Source: UBA10649 sp963793105
GTDB lineage: Bacteria > Actinomycetota > Actinomycetes > S36-B12
Assembly (NCBI GenBank): GCA_963793105.1
Contig: CAWBZB010000003.1
Span: 186,001-250,000 of the forward strand
Length of the DNA stretch: 64,000 nt
Direction of reading: 5' to 3'
Shown: piece by piece, positions 1 through 8,809 of the stretch
Numbering within the stretch: position 1 is the stretch's first letter
Layout of the letters: every line of letters starts with the position of its first letter
The notes under the pieces: model-generated
The model's input: the letters and a program-made list of their open reading frames with translations, nothing else
What the model was told of the DNA's origin: nothing
Databases searched by the model: none
Program-made: the position numbers and the translations under genes

Positions 1-40
1 CCATCAGTCTGGCGCAGTCACCCGAGACCTGCAGAAACCC

Positions 41-73
41 GCACCAAAGCGCGCCCTTGGTGCCGCTTGGTGC
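41..73 (-). terminator. Possible hairpin terminator after the DinB-like gene
   Basis: GCACCAA (41-47) and TTGGTGC (57-63) form a 7-bp stem, and CTTGGTGC recurs at 66-73, so alternative foldings exist. It lies just downstream of the leftward gene that ends at 104, and the minus strand continues into GGGTTTC after the stem. The run of T is short, so this is a weak call. Bases 1-40 show nothing else. Confidence 0.3.
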
Positions 74-103
74 AGGGGTCGGCGGGGTGGGCCAGCGCCA
101 GTG

Positions 104-673
104 TCAGGGGCGGCGGCCGGAGAGATCGAGCACCTTCTCCTGCAGCGAGGCGTCGTCCGGGAGCGTGCCGCTCGGGCCCTCACCGAACATGCCGCTAGCA
201 GCCATCAGTCCCGCCATCGGGGTGAGGATCCCCCACGCTGCCTCGACGACGTCGGGATCGATGGTGTCGTCGGCACCCACGGCCCTCGCGAGATCCCAGC
301 CGTGGAGGGCGTACTCGCTGATGCGGAAGTCGAGCAGCATGGACCCGGGCATGTCCATCGCCGGATGCGCCACGATCCGCTCCAACGCACCGGGCACGGC
401 GAAGGCCAGGGCCATCTCCGCACGGCTCCCCTCGAAGGCCGCGATACGATCCGCGTCCTGCGCCGAACGGGCGAACTGGGCCAGGCCCTCCTCGCGGGTA
501 CCGCCGGCCAGGATGGCGGTGGCCATCCGGTCGCCTCCGATGACGTGGTCGACGAGGGCCCCCACGTCGCGGCCCTCGTTGCCCGTCGGCTCCCCCCACT
601 GGTCGTCGCCGACCTGGGCAAGGACGGCAGCGAACCCGGCAGCGGATCGGTCCAGGATTTCCAAGAGTTCCAT
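104..673 (-). CDS. DinB/mycothiol-dependent maleylpyruvate isomerase-like protein (TIGR03086-type)
   Basis: This 189-aa protein looks like the four-helix DinB fold of the mycothiol-dependent maleylpyruvate isomerase N-domain. An early LVDHVIGGDRM segment, a central HPAMDMPG segment and a later EYALHGWDLARA segment place three histidines where this family binds a divalent metal. Family members are thiol-dependent enzymes or uncharacterised actinobacterial proteins, so the substrate is unknown. The ATG at 673 is preceded by TAGCAT (680-685 on this strand) 6 nt away, suggesting a leaderless start. It diverges from the molybdoenzyme across only 32 bp. Confidence 0.75.
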   Translation of the reverse strand: MELLEILDRSAAGFAAVLAQVGDDQWGEPTGNEGRDVGALVDHVIGGDRMATAILAGGTREEGLAQFARSAQDADRIAAFEGSRAEMALAFAVPGALERIVAHPAMDMPGSMLLDFRISEYALHGWDLARAVGADDTIDPDVVEAAWGILTPMAGLMAASGMFGEGPSGTLPDDASLQEKVLDLSGRRP

Positions 674-679
674 CCCCGG

Positions 680-698
680 ATGCTAGTCCGGCTAGGGT
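680..698. promoter_or_regulatory. Back-to-back -10-like hexamers in a 32-bp divergent spacer
   Basis: TAGGGT at 693-698 lies 7 nt before the GTG at 706, and on the other strand TAGCAT (680-685) lies 6 nt before the ATG at 673. Both fit an actinobacterial TANNNT -10 element with transcription starting at the start codon. No Shine-Dalgarno sequence fits in the spacer. Confidence 0.5.
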
Positions 699-705
699 CG
701 CGAGA

Positions 706-3000
706 GTGAGCGATCACCTGCACGTCTGTCCCCTGTGCGAGGCGACCTGCGGCCTGGCCATCACCGTCGAGGACGGGTCCGTCACGCAGGTGCGCGGGGA
801 CGTCGACGACGTCTTCAGCCGCGGATTCATCTGCCCCAAGGGGACGCTGATCGGCGAGCTGCATGGCGACCCCGACCGCCTGCGCAGCCCCCTCCTGCGC
901 GACCCCGAGAGCGGCGAACTGCTCCCCGCCACCTGGGACGAGGCGTTCGACGCCATCCGCGTCGGCCTCGCCGACGTGGTATCCCGACACGGCGCCGACG
1001 CCGTCGGGGTGTACCTGGGAAACCCCAATGTCCACAACGTCTCGAGCGCGTACTACCTGCCCGCCTTCCTGCGAACGCTCGGCACCGCCAACCGCTTCAC
1101 CGCCAGCACGGTCGACCAGTTCCCCAAGCAGGCCGCGTCGGCGCTGATGTACGGCACCGGGCTGTCCGTGGCGGTTCCCGATATCGACCGCACCGACTAC
1201 CTGCTGGTGCTCGGGGCCAATCCGCTGGTATCGAACGGATCGATGATGACGGCGCCGGACATGCCGGGACGACTGCGGGACCTGCGATCGCGGGGCGGTC
1301 GCCTCGTCGTGGTGGACCCGGTCCGGACGCGCACCGCGCGGGCCGCCGACGAGCATGTGGCGATCAGGCCGGGTGGCGACGCCTTCCTGCTCGCCGCGAT
1401 CGCTCACGTGCTCTTCGCCGAGGACCTGACCTCGATCGGCGCAGCAGCCGAGTACCTCGCGGACGGCTCGCTGGCAACCGTGCGCGATGCCGTCGGTCCC
1501 TTCGATCCCGATGTCGTGGCGGCGCTCGTGGACGTGTCGGCGGACGACATCCGCCGGCTCGCACGCGAACTGGCCGACGCACCGTCCGCAGCGGTGTACG
1601 GACGCATGGGGACCACGACCTCGGGCCTGGCTCTCGCCGACGGCACCACGATGGCCCTGGGCACCGTCGCGTCCTGGCTCATCGATGTCGTCAACGTGCT
1701 CATCGGCGCGCTCGACTCCCCCGGCGGCGTGATGTGGCCCTTGCCGCCGGCCGGCGGCCCCACGACCGACGGCACTCCGGGCATCGGCCGCGGCGCGATG
1801 ATCCCGGGACGCCGGCGCACCCGGGTACGCGGCCTGCCCAGCTTCTTCGGGGAGTTCCCGGCCGCGGCACTGGCGGAGGAGATCGACACGCCCAGCGAGG
1901 ACGGGACCCGGATCCGCGCCCTCATCACGATCGCCGGCAACCCAGTGGTGTCCACCCCCGACGGTGCACGACTGGCGGCCGCCCTGGCATCCCTCGACTT
2001 CATGATCAGCCTGGACCCCTACGTGACGGAGTCGTCACGACTGGCGACCGTCATCCTGCCGCCGCCCTCACCCCTGGCCCGCGAGCACTTCGACGTGGTG
2101 TTCAACAACCTGGCGATCCGCAACACTGCGCGCCACTCCCCGCCCGTGGTCGAGCCGGACGCTGGGGAGCGCGCCGAGTCGACGACGCTGCTGCAGCTCA
2201 CCGCCATCGCTTTCGCGATCGCCACCGGGGCCGCCGAGCCGAGCCTCGACGACGTCGACGACCTCATCGCCGCGACCGTGGCCCAGCAGGCGGTTTCGGA
2301 CGAGGCATCGCGCGCGCACGGGCTCGAGGCGACCGACGTGCTCGCCGCCGTGGCACCGAGGCGCGGAATCGCGCGACTGCTCGACCTTCGGCTGCGATCG
2401 GGCCCGTACGGCGACGGGTTCGGCCGGCATCCCGGCGGACTCACCCTCCAGACGGTCGAGGCGTCACCGCACGGGATCGACCTCGGGCCCCTCCAGCCGC
2501 GCCTTCCGGAGGTGCTGCGCACCTCGACGGGCCGGATCGAGTTCGCGCCACCGCAGCTGACCGAGGCGCTCGCGGCAGCGGCCCGGGTCCTGGACGACCC
2601 TTCGCCGGCGCCCTCGATGGTGCTGGTGGGCCGGCGCCAGCTGCGCAGCAACAACTCGTGGATGCACAACCTGCCCGGGCTCGTCGGCGGATCCAACGCC
2701 TGCACGGCACAGGTCAACCCCGCCGACGCCGAACGTCTGGGTGTCCTTGACGGCAGGGACGTCCGAGTCTCGACGTCAACCGGTGCGATCGTCCTGCCGG
2801 CCGAGGTCACCGCTGACGTGCGTCCGGGCGTCGTGTGCGTTCCGCACGGCTGGGGCCACACCCGCCCAGACGTCTGGGGACCGGTCGCCCGGGAGCACTC
2901 CGGGGCGAACATCAACGAGGTCGTCGGCTCCGACAGCGTCGACGCTCTCTCGGGCACGGCGATCCTGGCCGGCATCCCCGTAGACGTCGCACCGGCGTAG
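706..3000 (+). CDS. Molybdopterin oxidoreductase (formate dehydrogenase/nitrate reductase-like)
   Basis: This 764-aa enzyme belongs to the bis-molybdopterin (DMSO reductase) superfamily. The N-terminus carries a 4Fe-4S motif with Cys8, Cys11, Cys15 and Cys43. The body matches the molybdopterin oxidoreductase domain, and the last 120 residues resemble the molydop-binding beta-barrel (NPADAERLGVLDGRDVRV). There is no Tat signal, so it is probably cytoplasmic. No electron-transfer subunit is nearby; the nearest molybdenum genes are modABC about 15 kb away. The substrate cannot be read from sequence. The GTG start is supported by the upstream TAGGGT; no other close start fits. Confidence 0.85.
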   Translation: MSDHLHVCPLCEATCGLAITVEDGSVTQVRGDVDDVFSRGFICPKGTLIGELHGDPDRLRSPLLRDPESGELLPATWDEAFDAIRVGLADVVSRHGADAVGVYLGNPNVHNVSSAYYLPAFLRTLGTANRFTASTVDQFPKQAASALMYGTGLSVAVPDIDRTDYLLVLGANPLVSNGSMMTAPDMPGRLRDLRSRGGRLVVVDPVRTRTARAADEHVAIRPGGDAFLLAAIAHVLFAEDLTSIGAAAEYLADGSLATVRDAVGPFDPDVVAALVDVSADDIRRLARELADAPSAAVYGRMGTTTSGLALADGTTMALGTVASWLIDVVNVLIGALDSPGGVMWPLPPAGGPTTDGTPGIGRGAMIPGRRRTRVRGLPSFFGEFPAAALAEEIDTPSEDGTRIRALITIAGNPVVSTPDGARLAAALASLDFMISLDPYVTESSRLATVILPPPSPLAREHFDVVFNNLAIRNTARHSPPVVEPDAGERAESTTLLQLTAIAFAIATGAAEPSLDDVDDLIAATVAQQAVSDEASRAHGLEATDVLAAVAPRRGIARLLDLRLRSGPYGDGFGRHPGGLTLQTVEASPHGIDLGPLQPRLPEVLRTSTGRIEFAPPQLTEALAAAARVLDDPSPAPSMVLVGRRQLRSNNSWMHNLPGLVGGSNACTAQVNPADAERLGVLDGRDVRVSTSTGAIVLPAEVTADVRPGVVCVPHGWGHTRPDVWGPVAREHSGANINEVVGSDSVDALSGTAILAGIPVDVAPA

Positions 3001-3048
3001 CCTGACCACCCGCACGAGGCTGGCGCCGCGCCGCGGCCCCAGGAGCCG

Positions 3049-4521
3049 CTACAGCCACTTCCCGTAGAGCAGATCCTCCGGCTGGGCGATCTCGGCCGCC
3101 ACGGGGACCCCGGAGAACTCGGCGGTGATCGCCCGGGCCCACTGCGCCGCCATCGGGACGAGTTCGCGATCGGCCGTCTGCATCCGGTCACGTACGAGCA
3201 GGACGCCGAGGTCAGCGCCTGGATAGCGGTACTCGTTCACGCCGTACACCCGCAGGTAGAAGGCCTCGTCCGGACCGGTGACGTTGTGCCAGTCGGTCTC
3301 CATCCGGACGAAGCTGATCGAACCCCCCTCGTCCATCCGCCACAGGCCGCTCGCCGGTGCCGAGGTGATGATCTCGACCTCGTCGGTCGTCTGCTTCAGC
3401 ACCAGCTGGCTCCACCGGTCGAAGTCGCGCCACCGCGCCTGGATCGCGTCGAGGTCGCACTCCCAGTCCACGTCCATGAACTCCAGCAGGTGGAACAAGA
3501 ACAGCGGAACGCCGCCGTAGCGCGAGGTGATGAGGTTGGTGAGCGGGGACGCCCCCGAGATGCGCGGGTTGATCTCGCCGAGGTACACGGTGTCGTCGTC
3601 GAGGTCGATCAGGTAGTCCATGCAGAAGACACCGCGGTAGCCCTCCTCGTACAGGCGGTTGCCCAGCTTGCGGGCCATCTCGCGGATCCGAGCCTGGTTC
3701 TGGAATCCGAAGGAGATGGGGGCGCAGTCGTTGCCGCACCAGCCGCCCTTGTAGGGCGTGAGCTCCTCGAACCCCGTGAGATCGACCTGCACCGGGCCGA
3801 CGAGCGTGCCGTGTCGGGTAGCGACGGCTTCCACGGTGCCCGGCAGGTGCCGGATGTTCTTCATGATCTTGAGGTCCTCGTCGACGAGATGCTCGGCATG
3901 CGCATCCCAGCCGGCCTCGTCATCGATGAAGAACGTCGTCCGCCCGGAGTCCCCGTAGGGGAGCTGCACGACCAGGCGACTGCCGAGCCCGGCCTCCGCC
4001 GCCACCGTCGTGAGCTCCTCGTAGGTGTCGCATCGGGTCATGATGTTCGGTGCGCTGGGCACTCCGGCCTCGTTGCCGAGCCGGGTGGTCTCGATCTTGG
4101 AGTCGATGCGCTCGCGGAGCTCGCGCGGAGGAAGCGCGATCGACAGTCCGAGCTGCTTCGCCAGGCGCTCGGTCTCCTCGTCGAACATCACGAACAGCAC
4201 GTGCCCGGCGCCGCGCGACTGGATGTGGTCGATGACCTCCTTGTGCCCCAGCAGGTAGCTGTTGACGGACTCGAAGGTCTCGAACTCCCGGGGACCCGGG
4301 TGCGAGGGAACGAAGATGTGGTCGTGTCCGGCGTCGAAGGAGTCGAAGTAGCAGACGTACCGCATCGCACTGACCCAGTCGTCGATCCCGAGGATGTTGT
4401 AGGCGGTCGGCGACACGAAGTAGATGGGCGTCTCGTTCTCGCGGAAGAACCGGTAGATCTCCGACAGCCCCCGCAGGACCGGGCGCTCGGGTGTCGCCTG
4501 ACCCACATCAACCTGCGTCAT
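3049..4521 (-). CDS. ATP-grasp ligase (biotin carboxylase-like)
   Basis: The frame opens at 4614, but I place the start at the ATG at 4521 (490 aa) because GGAGGA lies 8 nt upstream of it. The central region has ATP-grasp features: a Lys-rich SKIETTRLGNEAGVP segment, a phosphate loop-like LPYGDSGRT, and the metal-binding YLGEINPRISGASPLT segment. The family joins a carboxylate to an amine, thiol or biotin-type acceptor through acyl-phosphate. No biotin carboxyl carrier domain or carboxyltransferase is nearby, so acetyl-CoA carboxylase function is unlikely. It sits 118 bp downstream of, and in the same direction as, the C45 hydrolase gene. Confidence 0.75.
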   Translation of the reverse strand: MTQVDVGQATPERPVLRGLSEIYRFFRENETPIYFVSPTAYNILGIDDWVSAMRYVCYFDSFDAGHDHIFVPSHPGPREFETFESVNSYLLGHKEVIDHIQSRGAGHVLFVMFDEETERLAKQLGLSIALPPRELRERIDSKIETTRLGNEAGVPSAPNIMTRCDTYEELTTVAAEAGLGSRLVVQLPYGDSGRTTFFIDDEAGWDAHAEHLVDEDLKIMKNIRHLPGTVEAVATRHGTLVGPVQVDLTGFEELTPYKGGWCGNDCAPISFGFQNQARIREMARKLGNRLYEEGYRGVFCMDYLIDLDDDTVYLGEINPRISGASPLTNLITSRYGGVPLFLFHLLEFMDVDWECDLDAIQARWRDFDRWSQLVLKQTTDEVEIITSAPASGLWRMDEGGSISFVRMETDWHNVTGPDEAFYLRVYGVNEYRYPGADLGVLLVRDRMQTADRELVPMAAQWARAITAEFSGVPVAAEIAQPEDLLYGKWL

Positions 4522-4639
4522 GGTCGGTTCCTCCGTCTGCGCTGGTTCCGGTGGCCGTCGCCGGAGCGAATGCGTCAACCGTGCCCACCACCCGCGAACA
4601 TCGAGTCCGGACACGGGGAAACTCTAGGCTCTTCCGCCG

Positions 4640-5782
4640 CTACGTGAGGAAGAACGTGCCCGCGGGCCGATGCGCCTCGGTACGCAGGGCGCTGAGGTCG
4701 GGCAGGAGGGCCGCCACGGTCCGCGGATGCTCGCCGGTCTCGTGCCCGTGGACGCTGATCGCCCAGTGCTCGTCCGGCCACAGGAGGGTCATGGTCCCGG
4801 CCAGCGGCTCGTACGACGTCGTGTAGACGGTTCCCCAGGTGCTCTCGAACAGCGGACGGAACAGCGGCGGCCTGAGGAACGCGGCGACGAGCTCCGGCCC
4901 GTCCATCAACGGGAAGGAGACCAGCGAGGCCAGGTACTCCTCCCTCTCGACGGTGTTGCAGTACTCCGCGTGCCGGGGCCACTCGGTCTCCCCCTGCCGG
5001 TTCGCGGCGAACGCGAACGGACTGGTGCGTGCGGGACGGTCCGGTGCGAGATGCACGACCCGACGGTCGCCGGCGGGGTCGTTCAGGGCCAGGTTGTACG
5101 ACATCTGAACCGGCAGGTCCGCGATGCGGTCGACGGCCTCTGCGGTCGACGAGGCGACCTGGAGCAGGTAGCGCACGATGAGGCCAATGCCGAAGCCGCG
5201 TCCCACCTCCCGGCGGCCGCCGAACGAGATGGCGATCGACAGGCCGGCCCCGTTCATGCCGTCCATGAGTCCCCAGCCGCAGTCGGACATCCCGATGACC
5301 GACTGCCCGGACCAGTGCGTCCGCAGGGCCAGGGCGTCCGTCAGCGAGGGTGGGTAGTCGTAGTTGCGGATGAGGAGTGGCGACGGCGCTCCCAGCATCG
5401 CGATGGAGCACGCGGTGACCAATGGCGGCGGACACCAGTGGCTGAGGAACCTCGCTTCGAGGTCTCCGCCGCCCACGGCGTCGACGTACCCCAGGTAGTC
5501 GTCGAAGATCTCCGGCATCCAGGCACTCACCGCGTCACGGCAGTCGGCGTAGGACGGCCGGGCCTCCTCGCCGTCATGGAGGAACCAGCGGCGGTACGAG
5601 GGCCAGGCGCGATGGAACTCGCGAGCCGCCTCGGCGCCGGGCGCCGAGCCGCCATCGACGCAACGGAAGGGAAGGGTGACGTCGGCGACGTGAACCGGGA
5701 ACGGCTCCTGGTGCACGTGTCCACCCACCCTCGTGTCGGCGCTCGGCGACTGTGGCGCACGCCACCTCGCACGCCCCCGCAT
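4640..5782 (-). CDS. C45-family Ntn hydrolase / acyltransferase-like protein
   Basis: This 380-aa protein resembles peptidase family C45 (isopenicillin-N acyltransferase, carcinine hydrolase). The probable nucleophile is Cys125 in VTACSIAM, followed by the typical LIRNYDY segment (about 138-143) and a GLMDGMNGAGLSIAISFGG segment. In known members the precursor is cleaved before the nucleophilic Cys; an extended N-terminus is present here. No export signal is evident. TAGGGG on this strand (5792-5797) lies 9 nt before the ATG at 5782, supporting that start; a GTG at 5716 is an alternative. Its neighbours, an ATP-grasp ligase and an amidase, suggest amide-bond chemistry. The substrate is unknown. 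Confidence 0.75.
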   Translation of the reverse strand: MRGRARWRAPQSPSADTRVGGHVHQEPFPVHVADVTLPFRCVDGGSAPGAEAAREFHRAWPSYRRWFLHDGEEARPSYADCRDAVSAWMPEIFDDYLGYVDAVGGGDLEARFLSHWCPPPLVTACSIAMLGAPSPLLIRNYDYPPSLTDALALRTHWSGQSVIGMSDCGWGLMDGMNGAGLSIAISFGGRREVGRGFGIGLIVRYLLQVASSTAEAVDRIADLPVQMSYNLALNDPAGDRRVVHLAPDRPARTSPFAFAANRQGETEWPRHAEYCNTVEREEYLASLVSFPLMDGPELVAAFLRPPLFRPLFESTWGTVYTTSYEPLAGTMTLLWPDEHWAISVHGHETGEHPRTVAALLPDLSALRTEAHRPAGTFFLT

Positions 5783-5791
5783 CGCGCAGCG

Positions 5792-5806
5792 CCCCTAGCC
5801 TAGGAT
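5792..5806. promoter_or_regulatory. Overlapping divergent -10-like elements
   Basis: TAGGAT (5801-5806) is 7 nt before the GTG of the amidase gene. On the opposite strand TAGGGG (5792-5797) and TAGGCT (5797-5802) lie 9 and 14 nt before the ATG of the C45 gene. The spacer is only 31 bp, so both genes are probably transcribed without leaders. Confidence 0.45.
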
Positions 5807-5813
5807 CACACGG

Positions 5814-7238
5814 GTGCAATTGGACGAGTACTCGCGGTATGACGCGATCGGCCTGTCGGAGCTCGTCCGCAAGGGGGACGTCTCACCGGCGGAGCTGCAG
5901 CAGTGCGCGCTGGCCGCTCACGAGCAGGTGCAGGCACGAATCAACGCCGTCGTCGCCGTCCACGAGCAGCCCGCCGAGGACCTGAGCTCGAGAGGGCCGC
6001 TCGCCGGCGTGCCGATGATGGTGAAGGACCTCTTCCACGGACAGGCCGGGCTGCCCTGCGGCAACGGCAGTCGACTGTCGGACGGGTGGACGGTCCCCCA
6101 GCGGACCCAGATCTACGCGCGCGCGGTCGCCGCCGGGATGACGAGCGTCGGTCGCACCACGACGTCGGAGTTCGGGATCATGGGCACGACCGAGACGATC
6201 ACCCAGGGCATCACGCGCAGCCCGTGGAGCCCGAACCACATGGCCGGCGGCTCGAGCGGCGGGGCCGGCGCGGTCGTCGGCGCCGGCGTCGTCCCGGTGG
6301 CACTGGCCAGCGACGGCGGCGGGTCGATCCGGATCCCCGCGGCCGCCAGCGGTGTGGTCGGCCTCAAGCCCAGCCGTGGCCGAGTCCCCTGGGGCCTGCA
6401 CCTGAAGGAGCCGCTGCTCGGCTGGGCCGTCCAGTTCGCGATGACCCGTACGGTCCGCGACGCCGCACTGCTGCTCGACGTGCTCGGCGGGCCGACGCCC
6501 GGCGACCACGAGGGCGTGCCGCGGCCCCCGATGCCGTTCGTCGCGGCCGTTGCCGCGCCTCTGCGCCCGCTGCGCATCGCGTGGTGGTCCCACCCATGGT
6601 CCGGTCACGAGCCGGATCCGGTCGTCACCGAGGCGACAGCAGCCACCGCAGCGCTCCTGGAGAGCCTGGGCCACCACGTGGAGGTCGCGACGCCGGAGTT
6701 CTCCTGGGAGGCATACCTGCAGGCCATGACCGATGTCTGGGCCTCGACCAATGCGCACACGATCGACGGACTGGCGGCCGCCCTGGGCCGGGAGGTGAAC
6801 TCGGACTCCGTCGAGGGTGCGACCCTGGCGATGGTCGAGTACGGACGACGGGTCTCCGCACTGCAGCTGCTCAACGCCATCGACGTGGAGACCGCCCTGA
6901 CCTACCTGATGACCGAGTTCTTCTCCCGCTATGACGTGCTCCTGACCCCGACGCTCGGCGCGCAGCTTCCGACGGTCGGCCACTACGACCCGATCCCGCT
7001 CACCGACCCGCGCGACACGTTCGCCACCTGGTCGAGGTGGGAGTCCTTCCTGCCCGTCTTCAACACCACCGGACAGCCGGCCATCAGCCTCCCGCTGCAC
7101 GAGTCCCCCGAAGGCCTGCCGATCGGCATGCAGCTGGTCGGCGGACTGGGCGAGGAGGCGACTCTTCTGGGGCTGGCCGTCCAGCTCGAGCGGGCCCTGC
7201 CCTGGGCGGATCGTCGTCCGCCGGCCTACGTCGGCTGA
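5814..7238 (+). CDS. Amidase-signature hydrolase
   Basis: This 474-aa enzyme of the amidase signature family has the Ser-cisSer-Lys triad: Lys71 in MMVKDLFHG, the cis-Ser in GGSSGGAGA (147-148) and the nucleophile Ser171 in SDGGGSIRIPA. It hydrolyses a C-N amide bond, and homologues act on aliphatic, aryl or peptide amides. It is not a GatA candidate from context because no gatB or gatC is present. It has no signal peptide. It diverges from the C45 hydrolase, and the pair may share a substrate pathway with the ATP-grasp gene (inference). Confidence 0.85.
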   Translation: MQLDEYSRYDAIGLSELVRKGDVSPAELQQCALAAHEQVQARINAVVAVHEQPAEDLSSRGPLAGVPMMVKDLFHGQAGLPCGNGSRLSDGWTVPQRTQIYARAVAAGMTSVGRTTTSEFGIMGTTETITQGITRSPWSPNHMAGGSSGGAGAVVGAGVVPVALASDGGGSIRIPAAASGVVGLKPSRGRVPWGLHLKEPLLGWAVQFAMTRTVRDAALLLDVLGGPTPGDHEGVPRPPMPFVAAVAAPLRPLRIAWWSHPWSGHEPDPVVTEATAATAALLESLGHHVEVATPEFSWEAYLQAMTDVWASTNAHTIDGLAAALGREVNSDSVEGATLAMVEYGRRVSALQLLNAIDVETALTYLMTEFFSRYDVLLTPTLGAQLPTVGHYDPIPLTDPRDTFATWSRWESFLPVFNTTGQPAISLPLHESPEGLPIGMQLVGGLGEEATLLGLAVQLERALPWADRRPPAYVG

Positions 7239-7269
7239 CGCTCCTCGACCCGTGGTGAGAGGCTGAGGC

Positions 7270-8472
7270 ATGACCTCCGACGACATCACGCTGTATGGAG
7301 CCGACTGGTGCCCGGACTGCAAGCGGTCCAAGGCCTTCCTCGCCGAGCAGCGCATCCGGTTCACGTACGTGGACCTCGAGGAGCATCCCGAGGCCACCCA
7401 GGTCGTCCAGGACCTCAACGACGGCAAGCAGATCATCCCGACCATCGTGTTCCCGGACGGCAGCCACGTCGCCGAGCCCACGAACGAGGAGCTAGCCGAG
7501 AAACTGGGACTGGGCCGAGCGGCGATGGAGAACCACTACGACGTGGTGATCGTCGGCGGTGGGCCTGCCGGCCTGACGACGAGCATCTATGCCGCCCGCG
7601 AGAACCTGCGGACGGTGATCGTCGAGCGCTCGGCCCTCGGTGGTCAGGCGGCGACCACCGAACGACTCGACAACTACCCGGGCTTCCCCGACGGGATCGC
7701 CGGCGCCGACCTCGCCGCGCGGTTCGCCGCCCAGGCGGCCCGCTACGACGTCGAGACGCTGCCGGCCGTGTCCGTGGCCTCCCTCCAGCCGCAGGGCAAC
7801 GGCATCACCCTCGTGCGCACGTCGACCGGTCAGGAGATCACCGCCCGCGCCGTGCTCGTCGCCACCGGGTCCACCTACCGACGCACCGGGGTCGAGGGCG
7901 AAGCCGACCTCATCGGGGCCGGCATCCACTTCTGCGCCACCTGCGACGGCCCCTTCTACCAGGGTGCCGACGAGCTGGTCGTGCTCGGCGGCGGCAACTC
8001 GGGCTTCGAGGAGGGACTGTTCCTCGCGCAGTTCGCCGAGCACGTCACGATCATCGAGCGCTCCGCCACGCCCAAGGCCTCGGGGCTGCTGCGGGACAAG
8101 GTGGCCAGCCACCCGCGCATGACGGTCCTGACGGAGACCACGCTGCTCCGCTTCACGGCCGACGAGCGCGGCAAGCTGGCCTCCCTCACGCTCGCCGACC
8201 GGGATGGCAACGAGACCGTGCACGTGGCCGACGCCGCCTTCGTGTTCATCGGCCTGGACCCCAACACCGGATGGCTCGACGGGCTCGTCGATCTCGATGA
8301 GGCCGGCTTCGTCCTCACGAGTCGGATGCTCGAGACCAGCGTTCCCGGCATCTTTGCGGCAGGGGACGTCCGCTCCGGATCCACCAAGCAGCTGGCCGCG
8401 GCAGTGGGCGAGGGTGCGGCGGTAGCGCTGCAGATCCGCGCGCACCTGGAGGAACAGGCGGCGGGGACGTAG
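7270..8472 (+). CDS. Fused glutaredoxin/mycoredoxin-like domain plus thioredoxin reductase
   Basis: This 400-aa two-domain flavoenzyme starts with a glutaredoxin-like fold (residues 1-80) with Cys14-Pro-Asp-Cys17 and a TIVFPDGS cis-Pro-like segment. A thioredoxin reductase follows from about residue 88: FAD-binding GGGPAG (96-101), the redox pair Cys222-Ala-Thr-Cys225, an NADPH-site GGGNSG segment and the closing GIFAAGDVR. The layout suggests NADPH electrons pass through FAD and the CATC pair to the attached CPDC domain in cis, making a self-contained disulfide or mycothiol-mixed-disulfide reductase. The partner is unknown. No frameshift or linker stop separates the domains. Confidence 0.85.
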   Translation: MTSDDITLYGADWCPDCKRSKAFLAEQRIRFTYVDLEEHPEATQVVQDLNDGKQIIPTIVFPDGSHVAEPTNEELAEKLGLGRAAMENHYDVVIVGGGPAGLTTSIYAARENLRTVIVERSALGGQAATTERLDNYPGFPDGIAGADLAARFAAQAARYDVETLPAVSVASLQPQGNGITLVRTSTGQEITARAVLVATGSTYRRTGVEGEADLIGAGIHFCATCDGPFYQGADELVVLGGGNSGFEEGLFLAQFAEHVTIIERSATPKASGLLRDKVASHPRMTVLTETTLLRFTADERGKLASLTLADRDGNETVHVADAAFVFIGLDPNTGWLDGLVDLDEAGFVLTSRMLETSVPGIFAAGDVRSGSTKQLAAAVGEGAAVALQIRAHLEEQAAGT

Positions 8473-8482
8473 TCCGACTCCG

Positions 8483-8809
8483 CTAGAACGCTCCTGACGA
8501 GGAGCCCAGCAGGACCGACATGATCGCGATCAGGACCAGCCCGGCGATCGCGGCCACGACTCCGTATCCCGTCGCCATGGTCGCCTGCTCCGACTCGGCG
8601 TGCTTCACGCGCGCCGTCCGAACGACCGCCACGACGGTGAAGGCGGCGGCGGGCACCAGGCAGGCCACGATCGACCAGGGCGGCGCATCCGCGAGCAGCA
8701 GGCTGCGCATCGACAGCAGCGTGACCGCGAGCACCCCCAGGTTCGTGCGCAGCCACGACTGGCGGGTTCGACTGCCGACCTCGTCGTACGCGGTCTGGGG
8801 GCCGCTCAT
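8483..8809 (-). CDS. DUF202-like small membrane protein
   Basis: This 108-aa protein has three predicted membrane segments (about 25-40, 45-63 and 83-103). The N-terminal SRTRQSWLRTNLGVLAV resembles the conserved start of DUF202 proteins. Function is unknown. It overlaps the upstream DUF202 gene by 4 bp (ATGA), so the two are translationally coupled and probably work as a pair. Confidence 0.65.
   Translation of the reverse strand: MSGPQTAYDEVGSRTRQSWLRTNLGVLAVTLLSMRSLLLADAPPWSIVACLVPAAAFTVVAVVRTARVKHAESEQATMATGYGVVAAIAGLVLIAIMSVLLGSSSGAF

Noticed and set aside
205..1407. Long leftward frame opposite the molybdoenzyme start
   Set aside because: It lies across two well-supported genes, has no family pattern, and its Arg/Pro-rich content is typical of the antisense of GC-rich coding DNA.
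3049..4521. ATP-grasp protein as the biotin carboxylase of acetyl-CoA carboxylase
   Set aside because: No biotin carrier domain or carboxyltransferase subunit is present, and the neighbours are hydrolases.
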